Part shown: in pieces, positions 1 through 9,767 of the stretch
Numbering within the stretch: the stretch's first letter is position 1
How the letters are laid out: every line of letters starts with the position of its first letter
Origin: Marinobacter zhejiangensis
Lineage (GTDB): Bacteria; Pseudomonadota; Gammaproteobacteria; Pseudomonadales; Oleiphilaceae
Assembly: GCF_900114775.1 (NCBI RefSeq)
Contig: NZ_FOUE01000002.1
Span: forward strand, 333,847 to 397,846
Length of the DNA stretch: 64,000 nt
Direction of reading: 5' to 3'
The notes under the pieces: model-generated
The model's database searches: none
Seen by the model: the letters and a program-made list of their open reading frames with translations, nothing else
What the model was told of the DNA's origin: nothing
Translations under genes and position numbers: made by a program

Positions 1-426
1 GAGTTCCTTGAAGTCATGCTGGCCAAAAAGCACAGCCATTTGAAGGTGGTTAACATCAATCTTCTCAAGTGCCTGGTCGGTTATCTTGCCGATCGCAACT
101 TCGTTGATAAAGCCATAGAGATGCAGAAGATCAAAGGTGATGAGGCCTTGATGAAAGCCCTTAAAGGGCCGCTGCACATGGACAAATTCGCGCCTTACCT
201 GACAGAAAAACATTCCGCTACCGAGCAGGACATCATCTTCATTACTGGAGTGGGTTCTGTTTGGCCGTTATTGCGAGCACACAACCTGCTAAACAGCCTT
301 CATTCACTGTTGGGGCATAAGCCTGTCGTCCTGTTTTATCCCGGCCAATACAACGGCCAGGCAATGAGCCTGTTCGGGAGAATACCCAGCAACAATTACT
401 ACAGAGCCTTCAGGTTGGTTCCGTAA
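1..426 (+). CDS. brxB: BREX protein BrxB, C-terminal part (5' truncated by window)
   Basis: The reading frame is open from base 1, so the gene begins outside the window and only about 141 C-terminal residues are seen. The tail, with VLFYPGQYNGQ followed by LFG and an NYYRAF segment, matches the end of the BrxB (DUF1788) family, a small essential BREX component without a recognised enzymatic domain. The next gene, brxC, starts 45 bases downstream on the same strand, the usual BREX type 1 order. brxA, and any brxR regulator, would lie to the left of the window. Family assignment rests on these C-terminal motifs plus synteny. Confidence 0.85.
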   Translation, partial: EFLEVMLAKKHSHLKVVNINLLKCLVGYLADRNFVDKAIEMQKIKGDEALMKALKGPLHMDKFAPYLTEKHSATEQDIIFITGVGSVWPLLRAHNLLNSLHSLLGHKPVVLFYPGQYNGQAMSLFGRIPSNNYYRAFRLVP

Positions 427-471
427 GCGATGGCGACCAATTAATAAGAATTTCAGGGGAATCAACACACT

Positions 472-3400
472 ATGAACATCAAAGAACTCTTTTTTAAGCC
501 ACTGGATCGCTCAATTAACGGCGTTGTTAAGGCTGACCAGGATGATGATGCCACTGTTTACCAGGAGCTGGATGAATATGTGGTGACCAATGAGCTGGAG
601 AAGCATTTTCGGGATTTCTTTCAGTCCTACGGTACCGATCTCAATGACCCATCCATCGCTAACCGAGTGGGGGTGTGGATTTCTGGTTTCTTCGGTTCTG
701 GTAAATCACACTTCCTGAAGACCTTATCCTATATTCTGGCCAACAAGGTGGCGCGGGATTCAGAAGGTAAGGAACGCAGCGCAGTAGAGTTTTTTGATGA
801 ACACAAGATCCGCGATGCTTTTATTCGTGCAGATATTGATAAAGCCGTAAGCGGTCATTCCGATGTCATTCTGTTCAATATTGACAGTAAGGCCAGCTCA
901 AACGATGACGGCAACCCTATTCTCAACGTATTTCTACGAGTCTTCAATGAGCACCAGGGTTTTAGCGGCGACCACCCGCACATCGCGCACATGGAACGTC
1001 ATTTGGCCCAGAAAGGGGCCTATGAGACCTTCAAAACCGCATTTGAAGAATCCAGCGGTCTATCATGGACTGAAGAGCGTGACGGATATCAGTTCTATCA
1101 GGATGACGTAGAGAAGGCCATCTCCAAGGCATTGAACCTGTCACCAGATGCTGCCCATAAATGGTTTGAAGAATCCGAAGAGACGTTCAGCGTCTCCGTC
1201 GAAAACTTCTGTCACTGGGTCAAAGAGTACCTGGACGGTAAAGATCCGAAACACAGGATACTGTTCCTGGTGGATGAAGTTGGTCAGTTTATTGGCAGTA
1301 ATACCCGCCTGATGCTGACCTTGCAAACCATCACGGAAAACCTGGGCACTATCTGTAAGGGGCGTGCCTGGATCATAGTAACCTCTCAGGCCGATATGGA
1401 CGCGGTATTGGGTGAACTGTCATCTTCCAAAGCCAACGATTTTTCCAAGATTGCCGGTCGCTTCAAGACCCGGTTGTCGCTGTCCAGCTCGAACACTGAT
1501 GAGGTTATCCAGAAGCGCTTGCTGCGTAAGACTCCAGAAGCAGCGGACATGCTCAAGTCCGTCTTCGACCAGAAAGGCGATATTCTAAAGAACCAAATTA
1601 CCTTCGATCGCTCCGGGCCTACGCTCAAAAACTTTGATGGTCCAGATAGCTTCGTCAATAACTATCCGTTTGCGCCTTACCACTTCCAGTTGGTACAGAA
1701 GGTTTTTGAGGAGATCCGTAAAGTCGGGGCCACCGGGGCGCACCTGGCTTACGGTGAACGGTCTATGCTGGACGCCTTCCAAATGGCCGCCAGCTCCATC
1801 GCCAAGGAAGAGGTTGGGGCTCTGGTACCCATGCACCGTTTCTATAGTGCCGTTGAGGGCTTCTTGGATACAGCCGTCAAACGCACCATCGATCAGGCCG
1901 GTGAAAATGCCACGCTGGACAGTTTCGATGTTCAGATGCTCCGCACCTTGTTCATGATCCGCTATGTAGACCTGATCAAAGGAACTCTCGATAACCTGGT
2001 CACCCTGTCGATTGAGAAAATCGACGATGACAAGCTGGCGCTACGCAAACGTATCGAGGAGAGCCTTCAGCGTCTGGAGAAGGAAAGCCTGATCACCCGT
2101 AATGGTGATGAGTTCCTGTTCCTGACCAACGAAGAGCGGGACATTACTCAGAAGATTAAGGCTACTGACGTTGCCAGCTCGGAAGAAAACAAAGAACTGA
2201 GCAACCTGATTTTCAAAGACCTTCTGCGAGATACCAATAAATACCGGCATCAGCCCAACAAGATGGACTACAGCATTGGCCGGTACCTGGATGGACACAC
2301 CCTGGACGGTAAGTATGAAGCTGACCTGAAAGTGGAAGTGGTGTCACCGCTGGACACTGATTACAGCCAATACTCTGAGGCTGGCTGCATCAACAAAAGC
2401 GCAGAGGGCGAGGGTCAAATCCTTATTAAGCTGGGCGATGATAAGCAGTTCTTCAGTGAACTCCGCACCTGGCTGAAGACCAACAAGTTTATTCGTCTGA
2501 ACGACGATGGTACCCAAGCGGACATTACCCGTATCTTGGCTGATCGTGGTCGGGAGAACCAGGAGCGTAAAAAGCGCCTGCGTGCCCGGATGGAAGACAT
2601 GCTGTTGAAAGCGGATGTCTACGCTCTTGGTCAGCATCTTTCTCTATCTTCATCCAATGCACTTACCAAGCTTGATGAGGCCTGCCGCTACCTGCTGGAG
2701 AATACTTACACCAAGCTGAGCTATATCAAGGTCTACCAGCAAGACCCTTGGCGCGAGCTTAATGCCGTTCTGACCGTCGATGATATTGGACAAATGGGCC
2801 TGTCATTGGAAGGTGATGAGGGTAATCCAAAGGCAACCCGCGATGTTGAGCAATACATCGGGCTTAGGGCGACCGGGACCGAGCGTATCCTGCTTTCAGA
2901 CATTGTTGAGCGTTTCGCGAAGCGACCGTATGGCTGGCCAGATGCTGAGATTTTGTTGATTGTTGGCCGTTTGGCTGCGGCTGGCCGGATCTCGTTCCAA
3001 CTTGGGGGTGGAACGCTGCCTGTCAGGGAAGCGCTGGAGCCTCTCCAGAATACACGCCGCCGCCGCGAAGTCTCAATTATCAAGAAACGCCAAACCGATG
3101 AGGCAGTGCTGAAGCAGGCGCGTAACCTGACTCAAGACCTGTTCTCTTCGATGGGACCTGCCACCGAGAAGGAGTTGTTCGAGTTTTACACTCAGCACTT
3201 CAGCAAGTGGCTGGCCAACCTCAAATCCTACAAGAGCAAAACCGATGTGGGCCGTTTTCCAGGGAAGACAGTGATTGAGCAGTCAATCCTGACTCTGGAG
3301 CGCTTGCTTAGTAATGATGATAGCTTCGATTTCTTCAAGCAGGTCGTGGATAAGAAGGACGATTATCTCGATCTGGAGGAGGATTACCGGGACATCCACG

Positions 3401-4131
3401 AATTCTTCAGTAACCAGATCCACACCTGGCAGCAGCTTCAGCAGGCACTTCGTCACTTCGATAAGAACCGTCAGGCGTTGGAGAAGGAAGCGGAAGCCAG
3501 TAAGGCTTTGTCGGAACTGCAATCTATCGAATCAGCAGATACGCCTTACGGGATGTTGCACAAAGTCGCTTCTCTGGTAAGCGCAGTAGAAACCGTCAAC
3601 GAACGTCTGCTAACTGAAAAACGAACCCATGCCATTGAGCGAGTGGACGACAAAATCAAACAGCTTGAAGGCGAGATCGCCAAGAGTGGGATTGGCTCAC
3701 CTGAGCTGAGTAACCGGCTACTTCGTCCACTGCAACTGGTGAAAGCAGATTTAGAGACGGAGACCAGTATTGCCGGTATCTACATGCTGCAAACCGAAAC
3801 AGCCACGGAACGCTTTGATGATGGTCTGTATGAGCTTGAGCGAGCGGTTCAGGCGGAGATTGAGCGCCGCGCCAAGGCAGAGCAGGCAGCGAAAGCTCAG
3901 CAAGCTGATCCAACCGGCGCAGATACGTCCACACCGATCCCGGATACAAAACCAGAGCCACCCGTTGCTAAGCCTAAACCTGTTGTCGAGGTGAATGTGT
4001 CCAGCGTCTACAACAAGACCTGTGAAGGTGTGTACCTGGAAACAGAAGAATCCATCGACCAGTTTGTGGAGGCCCTCAAAGCTGAGTTGAAAAGCATTGT
4101 TCGCAATGAAAAGCGCGTGCGTATTCGCTAA
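472..4131 (+). CDS. brxC: BREX P-loop ATPase BrxC
   Basis: 1219-residue protein beginning MNIKELFFKPLDRSINGVV, the characteristic BrxC opening. A Walker A motif, GFFGSGKS, lies at residues 72-79, and a Walker B-like LFLVDEVGQF segment around residue 265 supports an AAA-type ATPase. The second half is helical and charged, with an Ala/Pro/Lys-rich linker near residues 1140-1170 before a short conserved C-terminal domain. BrxC is the large ATPase core of BREX and is needed for both host methylation and phage exclusion. The family is usually about 1200 residues, so this copy looks full length. pglX follows after 12 bases, so the two are very likely co-transcribed. Confidence 0.95.
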   Translation: MNIKELFFKPLDRSINGVVKADQDDDATVYQELDEYVVTNELEKHFRDFFQSYGTDLNDPSIANRVGVWISGFFGSGKSHFLKTLSYILANKVARDSEGKERSAVEFFDEHKIRDAFIRADIDKAVSGHSDVILFNIDSKASSNDDGNPILNVFLRVFNEHQGFSGDHPHIAHMERHLAQKGAYETFKTAFEESSGLSWTEERDGYQFYQDDVEKAISKALNLSPDAAHKWFEESEETFSVSVENFCHWVKEYLDGKDPKHRILFLVDEVGQFIGSNTRLMLTLQTITENLGTICKGRAWIIVTSQADMDAVLGELSSSKANDFSKIAGRFKTRLSLSSSNTDEVIQKRLLRKTPEAADMLKSVFDQKGDILKNQITFDRSGPTLKNFDGPDSFVNNYPFAPYHFQLVQKVFEEIRKVGATGAHLAYGERSMLDAFQMAASSIAKEEVGALVPMHRFYSAVEGFLDTAVKRTIDQAGENATLDSFDVQMLRTLFMIRYVDLIKGTLDNLVTLSIEKIDDDKLALRKRIEESLQRLEKESLITRNGDEFLFLTNEERDITQKIKATDVASSEENKELSNLIFKDLLRDTNKYRHQPNKMDYSIGRYLDGHTLDGKYEADLKVEVVSPLDTDYSQYSEAGCINKSAEGEGQILIKLGDDKQFFSELRTWLKTNKFIRLNDDGTQADITRILADRGRENQERKKRLRARMEDMLLKADVYALGQHLSLSSSNALTKLDEACRYLLENTYTKLSYIKVYQQDPWRELNAVLTVDDIGQMGLSLEGDEGNPKATRDVEQYIGLRATGTERILLSDIVERFAKRPYGWPDAEILLIVGRLAAAGRISFQLGGGTLPVREALEPLQNTRRRREVSIIKKRQTDEAVLKQARNLTQDLFSSMGPATEKELFEFYTQHFSKWLANLKSYKSKTDVGRFPGKTVIEQSILTLERLLSNDDSFDFFKQVVDKKDDYLDLEEDYRDIHEFFSNQIHTWQQLQQALRHFDKNRQALEKEAEASKALSELQSIESADTPYGMLHKVASLVSAVETVNERLLTEKRTHAIERVDDKIKQLEGEIAKSGIGSPELSNRLLRPLQLVKADLETETSIAGIYMLQTETATERFDDGLYELERAVQAEIERRAKAEQAAKAQQADPTGADTSTPIPDTKPEPPVAKPKPVVEVNVSSVYNKTCEGVYLETEESIDQFVEALKAELKSIVRNEKRVRIR

Positions 4132-4143
4132 GGAAGTAATCAC

Positions 4144-7100
4144 ATGAACACTAACAACGTAAAAAAATACGCACCTAAAGCCCGGAAAGCCTTTATTGAA
4201 GCCATGAGTAAACAGGCTGCGAAATATGGGATTACCAAAAAGAAAATCGAGCCAGCGGAGCAGAAGGGCGACCTGGTTCTGATTGGTGATAGACCGTTTC
4301 CGGCTTTGGTTATCAAACCTCGTGAACGCTTGGTAAAGCGCATCGAGCAACAAGGCTTCGACCAGGTAATGGAGCATGTAGCCTATAGCTGGTTTAACCG
4401 GCTGTGCGCTATTCGCTATATGGAACGCAAAGGGTTTCTTGACCACGGGCGTCGGGTATTGAGCGCGGCTGACGGCAGTGCCGGTGTGCCCCAAATACTG
4501 GAAGAGTGTCTGGATGTCGAGTTGCCCGGACTGGACCAGGCCAAGGTTAGAGAGCTGAAGCTTGATGGCACCAAAGACGAAGAGCTTTACCGCGAGCTGT
4601 TACTGGCCCAGTGTCATGCCCTGCATCAAGCAATGCCATTTTTGTTCGAGGCGGTCGCTGATGAATCCGAGCTGCTGTTGCCAGAAAACCTGACCAAGAC
4701 TGACTCACTGATCCGTGATCTTGTTGCCAGTGTTCCCGATGAAGACTGGGAGCATATCGAGATTATTGGCTGGCTTTACCAGTTCTATATCTCCGAGAAA
4801 AAAGATCAGGTGATCGGCAAGGTTGTTAAAAGCGAGGATATTCCCGCTGCGACACAGCTTTTTACGCCTAATTGGATAGTTCAGTATCTGGTTCAGAACT
4901 CGGTTGGTCGCCAGTGGCTTCAGACGTATCCCGATTCTCCACTCCGGGAGAAAATGCCGTACTACATTGAGCCTGCCGAGCAAACACCTGAAGTGCAGAC
5001 GCAACTTGCAGAGATTACACCTTCCGAGATAGCTCCGGAGACTATCCAAATTCTTGATCCAGCGGCGGGGTCGGGTCACATAATCGTGGAAGCTTATAAG
5101 GTATTAAAAGCTATCTACGAAGAGCGAGGTTATCGAGCCCGAGACATTCCTCAGCTCATTCTCGAAAACAATCTTTTTGGTCTAGATATTGATGACCGTG
5201 CCGGACAATTGGCTGGCTTTGCGTTGATGATGCTGGCTAGAGAGGATGATCGAAGAATCTTCAGTCGGAATATCAGGCTTAATGTTTTGTCGTTACAGGA
5301 AAGCTCTAATGTAAATCTCCCTCCTCTCTGGAAATCACTGAACTTGACCGGAGAATGGCAGAGCGGAACTTCGCAAGGGCTCTTTGAAGAGGAGCAGCAT
5401 GACCTTAGTTCTTTTGCAGCGGACAGCCGCTACCAGTTGCTTCAGAGAACCTTAGAAAGATTCAAACATGCCAAGACATTCGGTTCCTTAATTGATGTTC
5501 CTCATGAAGACTATGAGGGGTTGAAGGAGCTTTTCGTCACTCTATGTGAATTGGAGCGTGATGGCGATTCGATGCAAAAGGCAGCGGCAACTCAATTGAT
5601 TCCCTATGTACATCAGGCCGTGATTTTAGCTCAGAAATATGATGCCGTTGTAGCGAATCCTCCCTATATGGGCAGCAAAGGAATGAATACTGACTTGAAG
5701 GAGTTCGCAAAGAGGGAATATCCGAACAGCAAATCGGATTTGTTTGCGATCTTTATGGAGCGGGCATTCAAACTGCTTAATCAGAAAGGATTCAACGCTC
5801 AAGTAAATATGCAGTCATGGATGTTCTTGTCAAGTTTCGAGCTTCTCAGGAAGAGTATTTTAGAAGATAGAATGCTGATAACAATGGCACACCTGGGATC
5901 GAGAGCGTTTAGTCAAATTGGCGGCGAAGTTGTGCAAACTACTGCTTGGATTATAGGGTGCGTTGGTTGCAGTAACTATAAGCCTACATTTTACAGGCTT
6001 GTAGCGGGTGATGAGGAAAGCAAAAAATCTGCTCTCCTGAGTCGCAATAATAATTATTCGGAAATTAGTCAAAACGATTTTCTTAAAATTAATGGCCAGC
6101 CAATAGCATATTGGGTTTCCAAGCAGTTTTTGACAAAAGTTGGTTCATTGAGAGTCCTCGGAAAGGATTATGAGGTGAAAAGCGGATTGTCTTCAGCAGA
6201 CAATGATCGATTTATTAGGTTGTGGCACGAGGTATCAGTAGATAGTACTAGCAGGGGTGAGTATAAAGAAGGTTTTAAGTGGTACGGGTGCAATAAAGGT
6301 GGTGAGTATAGAAGGTGGTTTGGAAACAATAACTATGTAGTGAATTGGGAGGCATCTGGAAGAGAGTTAAAGGATTTCAAGAATGCGTATGTTCGTAACG
6401 AAGAATGGTACTTCAAAGAAGGCGTGACATGGACCATGATTGGCGGTGGCGATTTGTCTGTCAGGTATACGCCTCCGGGATTCATATTCGACTTTGCATC
6501 ACCATCGATATTTAGCATTTCATCTGAGAATAATATCTATTACCTGATGGCATATCTAAACTCCCCGGTAGGCACTTTGGTAAGTGGGCTTCTCAATCCT
6601 ACTTTAAATCTAAGCCCTGGGGTGTTAGCTGCATTTCCAACGACTATTAAAGAAAAAGAGTATGATGAAATATCTAGTAGAGCAAAGCGTCTTGTTGATA
6701 TTTATAGGAATGACTTCGAAAGCATGGAGGAAAACGTTGGTTTTTCGAAAAACGAAATAATCAACTACAAATCCTCTAGCATAAGAAATGATTTCAATTT
6801 CTATTTGGAGCGCTCTGAAGAACTGCTGACCGAGACAGTTGAACATGAGAATTATATAGCCAAATACTTTACTGAGATTTACGACGCTGGTGAGGATGTC
6901 TCATTTGAAATTGAAAGAAAAAAAATATCGCTCTATTGCAACCCGTTTTATAGGTATGGTGTTGATGACATTAACCGTGCTAGGGATGTACAGAGGTCTG
7001 ATTTAATAGTTGAGATTATTAGTTACTCAATTGGCTGCACAATGGGACGGTTCTCTCTTGACCGTACAGGAATGGTGTATGCTCGATCAGGCGGCCTGTG

Positions 7101-7782
7101 TTTCTCGGAGTTGGTTTCTGAAGGAGCATATAAAACCTATCCCGCAGACGATGACGGAATCATTCCACTAACGGACCAGGAATGGTTCCCCGATGATGCA
7201 ACTAATCGATTCCGTGAGTTTGTCAGAGTCGTTTGGGGAGAAGAGCGCCTTCATGAAAATCTCGACTTTGTAGCAGAGTCTCTCTGTCTGCACGCTATCA
7301 AACCGAAGAAATCCGAATCGGCAATGGACACGATTCGTCGGTACCTGTCTACCCAGTTTTATAAAGACCACCTGAAGACTTACAAAAAGCGTCCTATCTA
7401 CTGGTTGTTCAGCTCTGGTAAGCAAAAGGCTTTCGAGTGTCTGGTTTATCTGCACCGGTATAACGAAGGTACGTTGGCGCGTATGCGTACTGAGTACGTC
7501 ATTCCCCTGACAGCGAAGATGGCGGCCTATGCTCAAAAGCTGGAGAACGATAAAGAAGCAAGTGGATCGGCAGCGGAGGTGAAGCGGCTTGAAAAGGAAA
7601 TTGCCCAACTGCACAAGCAGCAGGCTGAGCTGAGCGAGTTCGACGAGAAGTTGCGCCACTATGCTGACCAGAGAATAAGCCTGGATTTGGATGATGGCGT
7701 AAAGGTCAACTACGGCAGGTTCGGGGATTTGCTGGCGGACGTGAAAAGCGTGACTGGCCAAGCTCCGGAGGTGCTGTCATGA
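4144..7782 (+). CDS. pglX: BREX-1 adenine-specific DNA methyltransferase PglX
   Basis: 1212-residue N6-adenine methyltransferase. The SAM-binding motif I, DPAAGSG, starts near residue 305, and the catalytic motif IV, NPPY, is near residue 505. The N-terminal region has the PglX helical start, and the C-terminus (about residues 1100-1180) is a coiled coil rich in Lys/Glu/Gln. Family knowledge: PglX methylates one strand of an asymmetric site, marking self DNA for BREX and setting specificity. The central to C-terminal part (roughly 5.2-7.15 kb), where target recognition is expected, is clearly more AT-rich than either end of the gene. Its TGA stop overlaps the next ATG by 4 bases (ATGA). No frameshift is seen, although pglX is often phase-variable in other strains. 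Confidence 0.95.
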   Translation: MNTNNVKKYAPKARKAFIEAMSKQAAKYGITKKKIEPAEQKGDLVLIGDRPFPALVIKPRERLVKRIEQQGFDQVMEHVAYSWFNRLCAIRYMERKGFLDHGRRVLSAADGSAGVPQILEECLDVELPGLDQAKVRELKLDGTKDEELYRELLLAQCHALHQAMPFLFEAVADESELLLPENLTKTDSLIRDLVASVPDEDWEHIEIIGWLYQFYISEKKDQVIGKVVKSEDIPAATQLFTPNWIVQYLVQNSVGRQWLQTYPDSPLREKMPYYIEPAEQTPEVQTQLAEITPSEIAPETIQILDPAAGSGHIIVEAYKVLKAIYEERGYRARDIPQLILENNLFGLDIDDRAGQLAGFALMMLAREDDRRIFSRNIRLNVLSLQESSNVNLPPLWKSLNLTGEWQSGTSQGLFEEEQHDLSSFAADSRYQLLQRTLERFKHAKTFGSLIDVPHEDYEGLKELFVTLCELERDGDSMQKAAATQLIPYVHQAVILAQKYDAVVANPPYMGSKGMNTDLKEFAKREYPNSKSDLFAIFMERAFKLLNQKGFNAQVNMQSWMFLSSFELLRKSILEDRMLITMAHLGSRAFSQIGGEVVQTTAWIIGCVGCSNYKPTFYRLVAGDEESKKSALLSRNNNYSEISQNDFLKINGQPIAYWVSKQFLTKVGSLRVLGKDYEVKSGLSSADNDRFIRLWHEVSVDSTSRGEYKEGFKWYGCNKGGEYRRWFGNNNYVVNWEASGRELKDFKNAYVRNEEWYFKEGVTWTMIGGGDLSVRYTPPGFIFDFASPSIFSISSENNIYYLMAYLNSPVGTLVSGLLNPTLNLSPGVLAAFPTTIKEKEYDEISSRAKRLVDIYRNDFESMEENVGFSKNEIINYKSSSIRNDFNFYLERSEELLTETVEHENYIAKYFTEIYDAGEDVSFEIERKKISLYCNPFYRYGVDDINRARDVQRSDLIVEIISYSIGCTMGRFSLDRTGMVYARSGGLCFSELVSEGAYKTYPADDDGIIPLTDQEWFPDDATNRFREFVRVVWGEERLHENLDFVAESLCLHAIKPKKSESAMDTIRRYLSTQFYKDHLKTYKKRPIYWLFSSGKQKAFECLVYLHRYNEGTLARMRTEYVIPLTAKMAAYAQKLENDKEASGSAAEVKRLEKEIAQLHKQQAELSEFDEKLRHYADQRISLDLDDGVKVNYGRFGDLLADVKSVTGQAPEVLS

Positions 7783-9767
7783 AGTTAAATAGCCTAAGCG
7801 ACATTTTTGAACGCCGTTTACTCCGTATCCCGGATTACCAGCGGGGTTATGCCTGGAAGGAGCACCAGGTTGAAGACTTTTGGGAAGATATTCTTCAGCT
7901 TGAAAGCGACCGCATACACTACACGGGCGTCATCACTCTTGAACCTGTGCGACCCAACCTCTACCAGAGATGGGAAAAGGACCTTTGGCTCATAGAAGGT
8001 GTGGGCTTCAGGCCATTCTATGTGGTTGATGGGCAGCAACGATTGACCACTTCCATGATCTTACTCCAAGCCATCTTGGAATCAGTGCCTAAGGATGCCG
8101 AGTTAAACTATCAGTCGATCGCCTCTATTCGTAAGCAGTTCATATTTTTTGAGGCGGACAATAAGCTGCAACAAAGCTTTATCTTTGGTTATGAAAAAGA
8201 CAACCCCAGCGATGAGTACATGAAGACCAAGATTTTTGGTGAGTACTCAGGTTCAAATCAGTATGTAGAAACTCTGTACACCCGAAATCTCAGCTTTGCA
8301 AAAAAGTACTTCAAGGACCAGTTGGCGGGACTGTCTGTTGATGAGATTGCTTTGATATACAAAAAGCTTACTCAGAAGCTGAAGTTCAATTTGTATGAAA
8401 TTGATGAAGAAATAGATGTTTTCGTCACATTTGAGACGATGAACAATCGCGGGAAGCCGCTGACCAGTTTGGAATTGCTCAAAAATAGACTGATTTACCT
8501 TTCAACTCTGTTCAAAGATAACGAAGGGCGAGAGCAGCTTAGGGTAAACATCAACGATGCATGGAAGACCATGTATGAATATTTGGGTAAAAACCCGGAT
8601 GTTCCACTAAGCGATAATCTATTTCTTCGTAATCATTGGACGATGTACTTTAAGTACACCCGGAGAAAAGGTGATGATTACATAAAGTTTCTGCTTGATG
8701 AGAAGTTCAACGCAAGGAATGTGACACACCCTAAATCATCGGATGAAACGCTCAAAATTGAAGAAATATCTGACTATGTTCGAAGCCTCCAGCAATCAAT
8801 CGTTTACTGGTTCTACATGCATAATCCGTATTATGCGCAATCTAGCGAGCTGACGGAGTCTCAGAAACTTTGGCTGGATAGGTTAGAACGATTGAGTTTC
8901 AGATCCTTCAAGCCACTGATTCTTTCAGCCTTTGTCTCTAAACAAGATCCAGTGATGGTTACAAAACTTCTGGGAGCAGCTGAACGCTATAATTTCACTC
9001 TGTTTAACCTTAGCCAGCGTCGGTCAAACACTGGGGATACCGAGTTCTTCAGTATGTCTCGTGACTTGCTTGTTGGTTCCAAATCGATACAGGATGTGGT
9101 TTACGCCCTTGGGCAATGGGTTAAGAGATACTACGACCCAGCGAAATTTCTTTCGCATATTGAAGAAAAATACGAGCTCGACCGGGATGGATTCTATCAC
9201 TGGGATGGTGTGCGCTATTTCTTGTACGAGCACGAACAGTGGCTAAGAAACAAGGGTAAACAAGCCACCAGTAAGTTGTCTTGGGACGTATTGAGATCCA
9301 ACAAAAAGGATCATGTGACACTTGAGCACATTTTCCCTCAGACTCCCGATGATGAATACTGGGTAGATAGATTCGGCCATTTGGATGAGCAAGAGCAACG
9401 TTATCTGACCCACTCCTTAGGTAACCTGTTGCCATTGTCACGCTCGAAAAACGCATCACTACAAAATGATAGCTTCCCTCTTAAGGTTAATAATGGCTCT
9501 GGGGTTGGATATTACAATGGTTCGGTTTCTGAAAATGAAGTAGCACAGAGTCCGGAATGGCGGCCCGAAGAAATCTTTAATCGTGGTTTGACCCTTCTAG
9601 AGTTCATGGAGCAGCGCTGGAATATTGAGCTAGGTAATACAGACTTTAAAAATCGATTACTACACACTAACAACATCAGATGTTGTAGTGAAAGTGAGCA
9701 ACATGCTGGAGTATCAAATCCTGAGGAATCAGGGTTTTTGGATAATGCTTCCGAGATAAGTTTATGA
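7779..9767 (+). CDS. DUF262/DUF1524 GmrSD-like protein (BrxU-type type IV restriction candidate)
   Basis: 662 residues. The N-terminus has the DUF262 signature: IPDYQRGYAW at about residues 17-26 and DGQQRLTT from residue 84, a ParB/sulfiredoxin-like NTP-binding fold. The C-terminal half carries a DUF1524 His-Me-finger nuclease: EHIFPQ with the putative catalytic His at 517, then LGNLLPLSRSKN. This GmrS-GmrD fusion layout is that of GmrSD and BrxU enzymes, which cut modified phage DNA. BrxU of Escherichia fergusonii sits in the same slot between pglX and pglZ. The gene overlaps pglX by 4 bases and the next gene by 4 bases. Orthology to BrxU is inferred from layout and position. It could instead be a generic GmrSD-family protein. 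Confidence 0.85.
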   Translation: MKLNSLSDIFERRLLRIPDYQRGYAWKEHQVEDFWEDILQLESDRIHYTGVITLEPVRPNLYQRWEKDLWLIEGVGFRPFYVVDGQQRLTTSMILLQAILESVPKDAELNYQSIASIRKQFIFFEADNKLQQSFIFGYEKDNPSDEYMKTKIFGEYSGSNQYVETLYTRNLSFAKKYFKDQLAGLSVDEIALIYKKLTQKLKFNLYEIDEEIDVFVTFETMNNRGKPLTSLELLKNRLIYLSTLFKDNEGREQLRVNINDAWKTMYEYLGKNPDVPLSDNLFLRNHWTMYFKYTRRKGDDYIKFLLDEKFNARNVTHPKSSDETLKIEEISDYVRSLQQSIVYWFYMHNPYYAQSSELTESQKLWLDRLERLSFRSFKPLILSAFVSKQDPVMVTKLLGAAERYNFTLFNLSQRRSNTGDTEFFSMSRDLLVGSKSIQDVVYALGQWVKRYYDPAKFLSHIEEKYELDRDGFYHWDGVRYFLYEHEQWLRNKGKQATSKLSWDVLRSNKKDHVTLEHIFPQTPDDEYWVDRFGHLDEQEQRYLTHSLGNLLPLSRSKNASLQNDSFPLKVNNGSGVGYYNGSVSENEVAQSPEWRPEEIFNRGLTLLEFMEQRWNIELGNTDFKNRLLHTNNIRCCSESEQHAGVSNPEESGFLDNASEISL

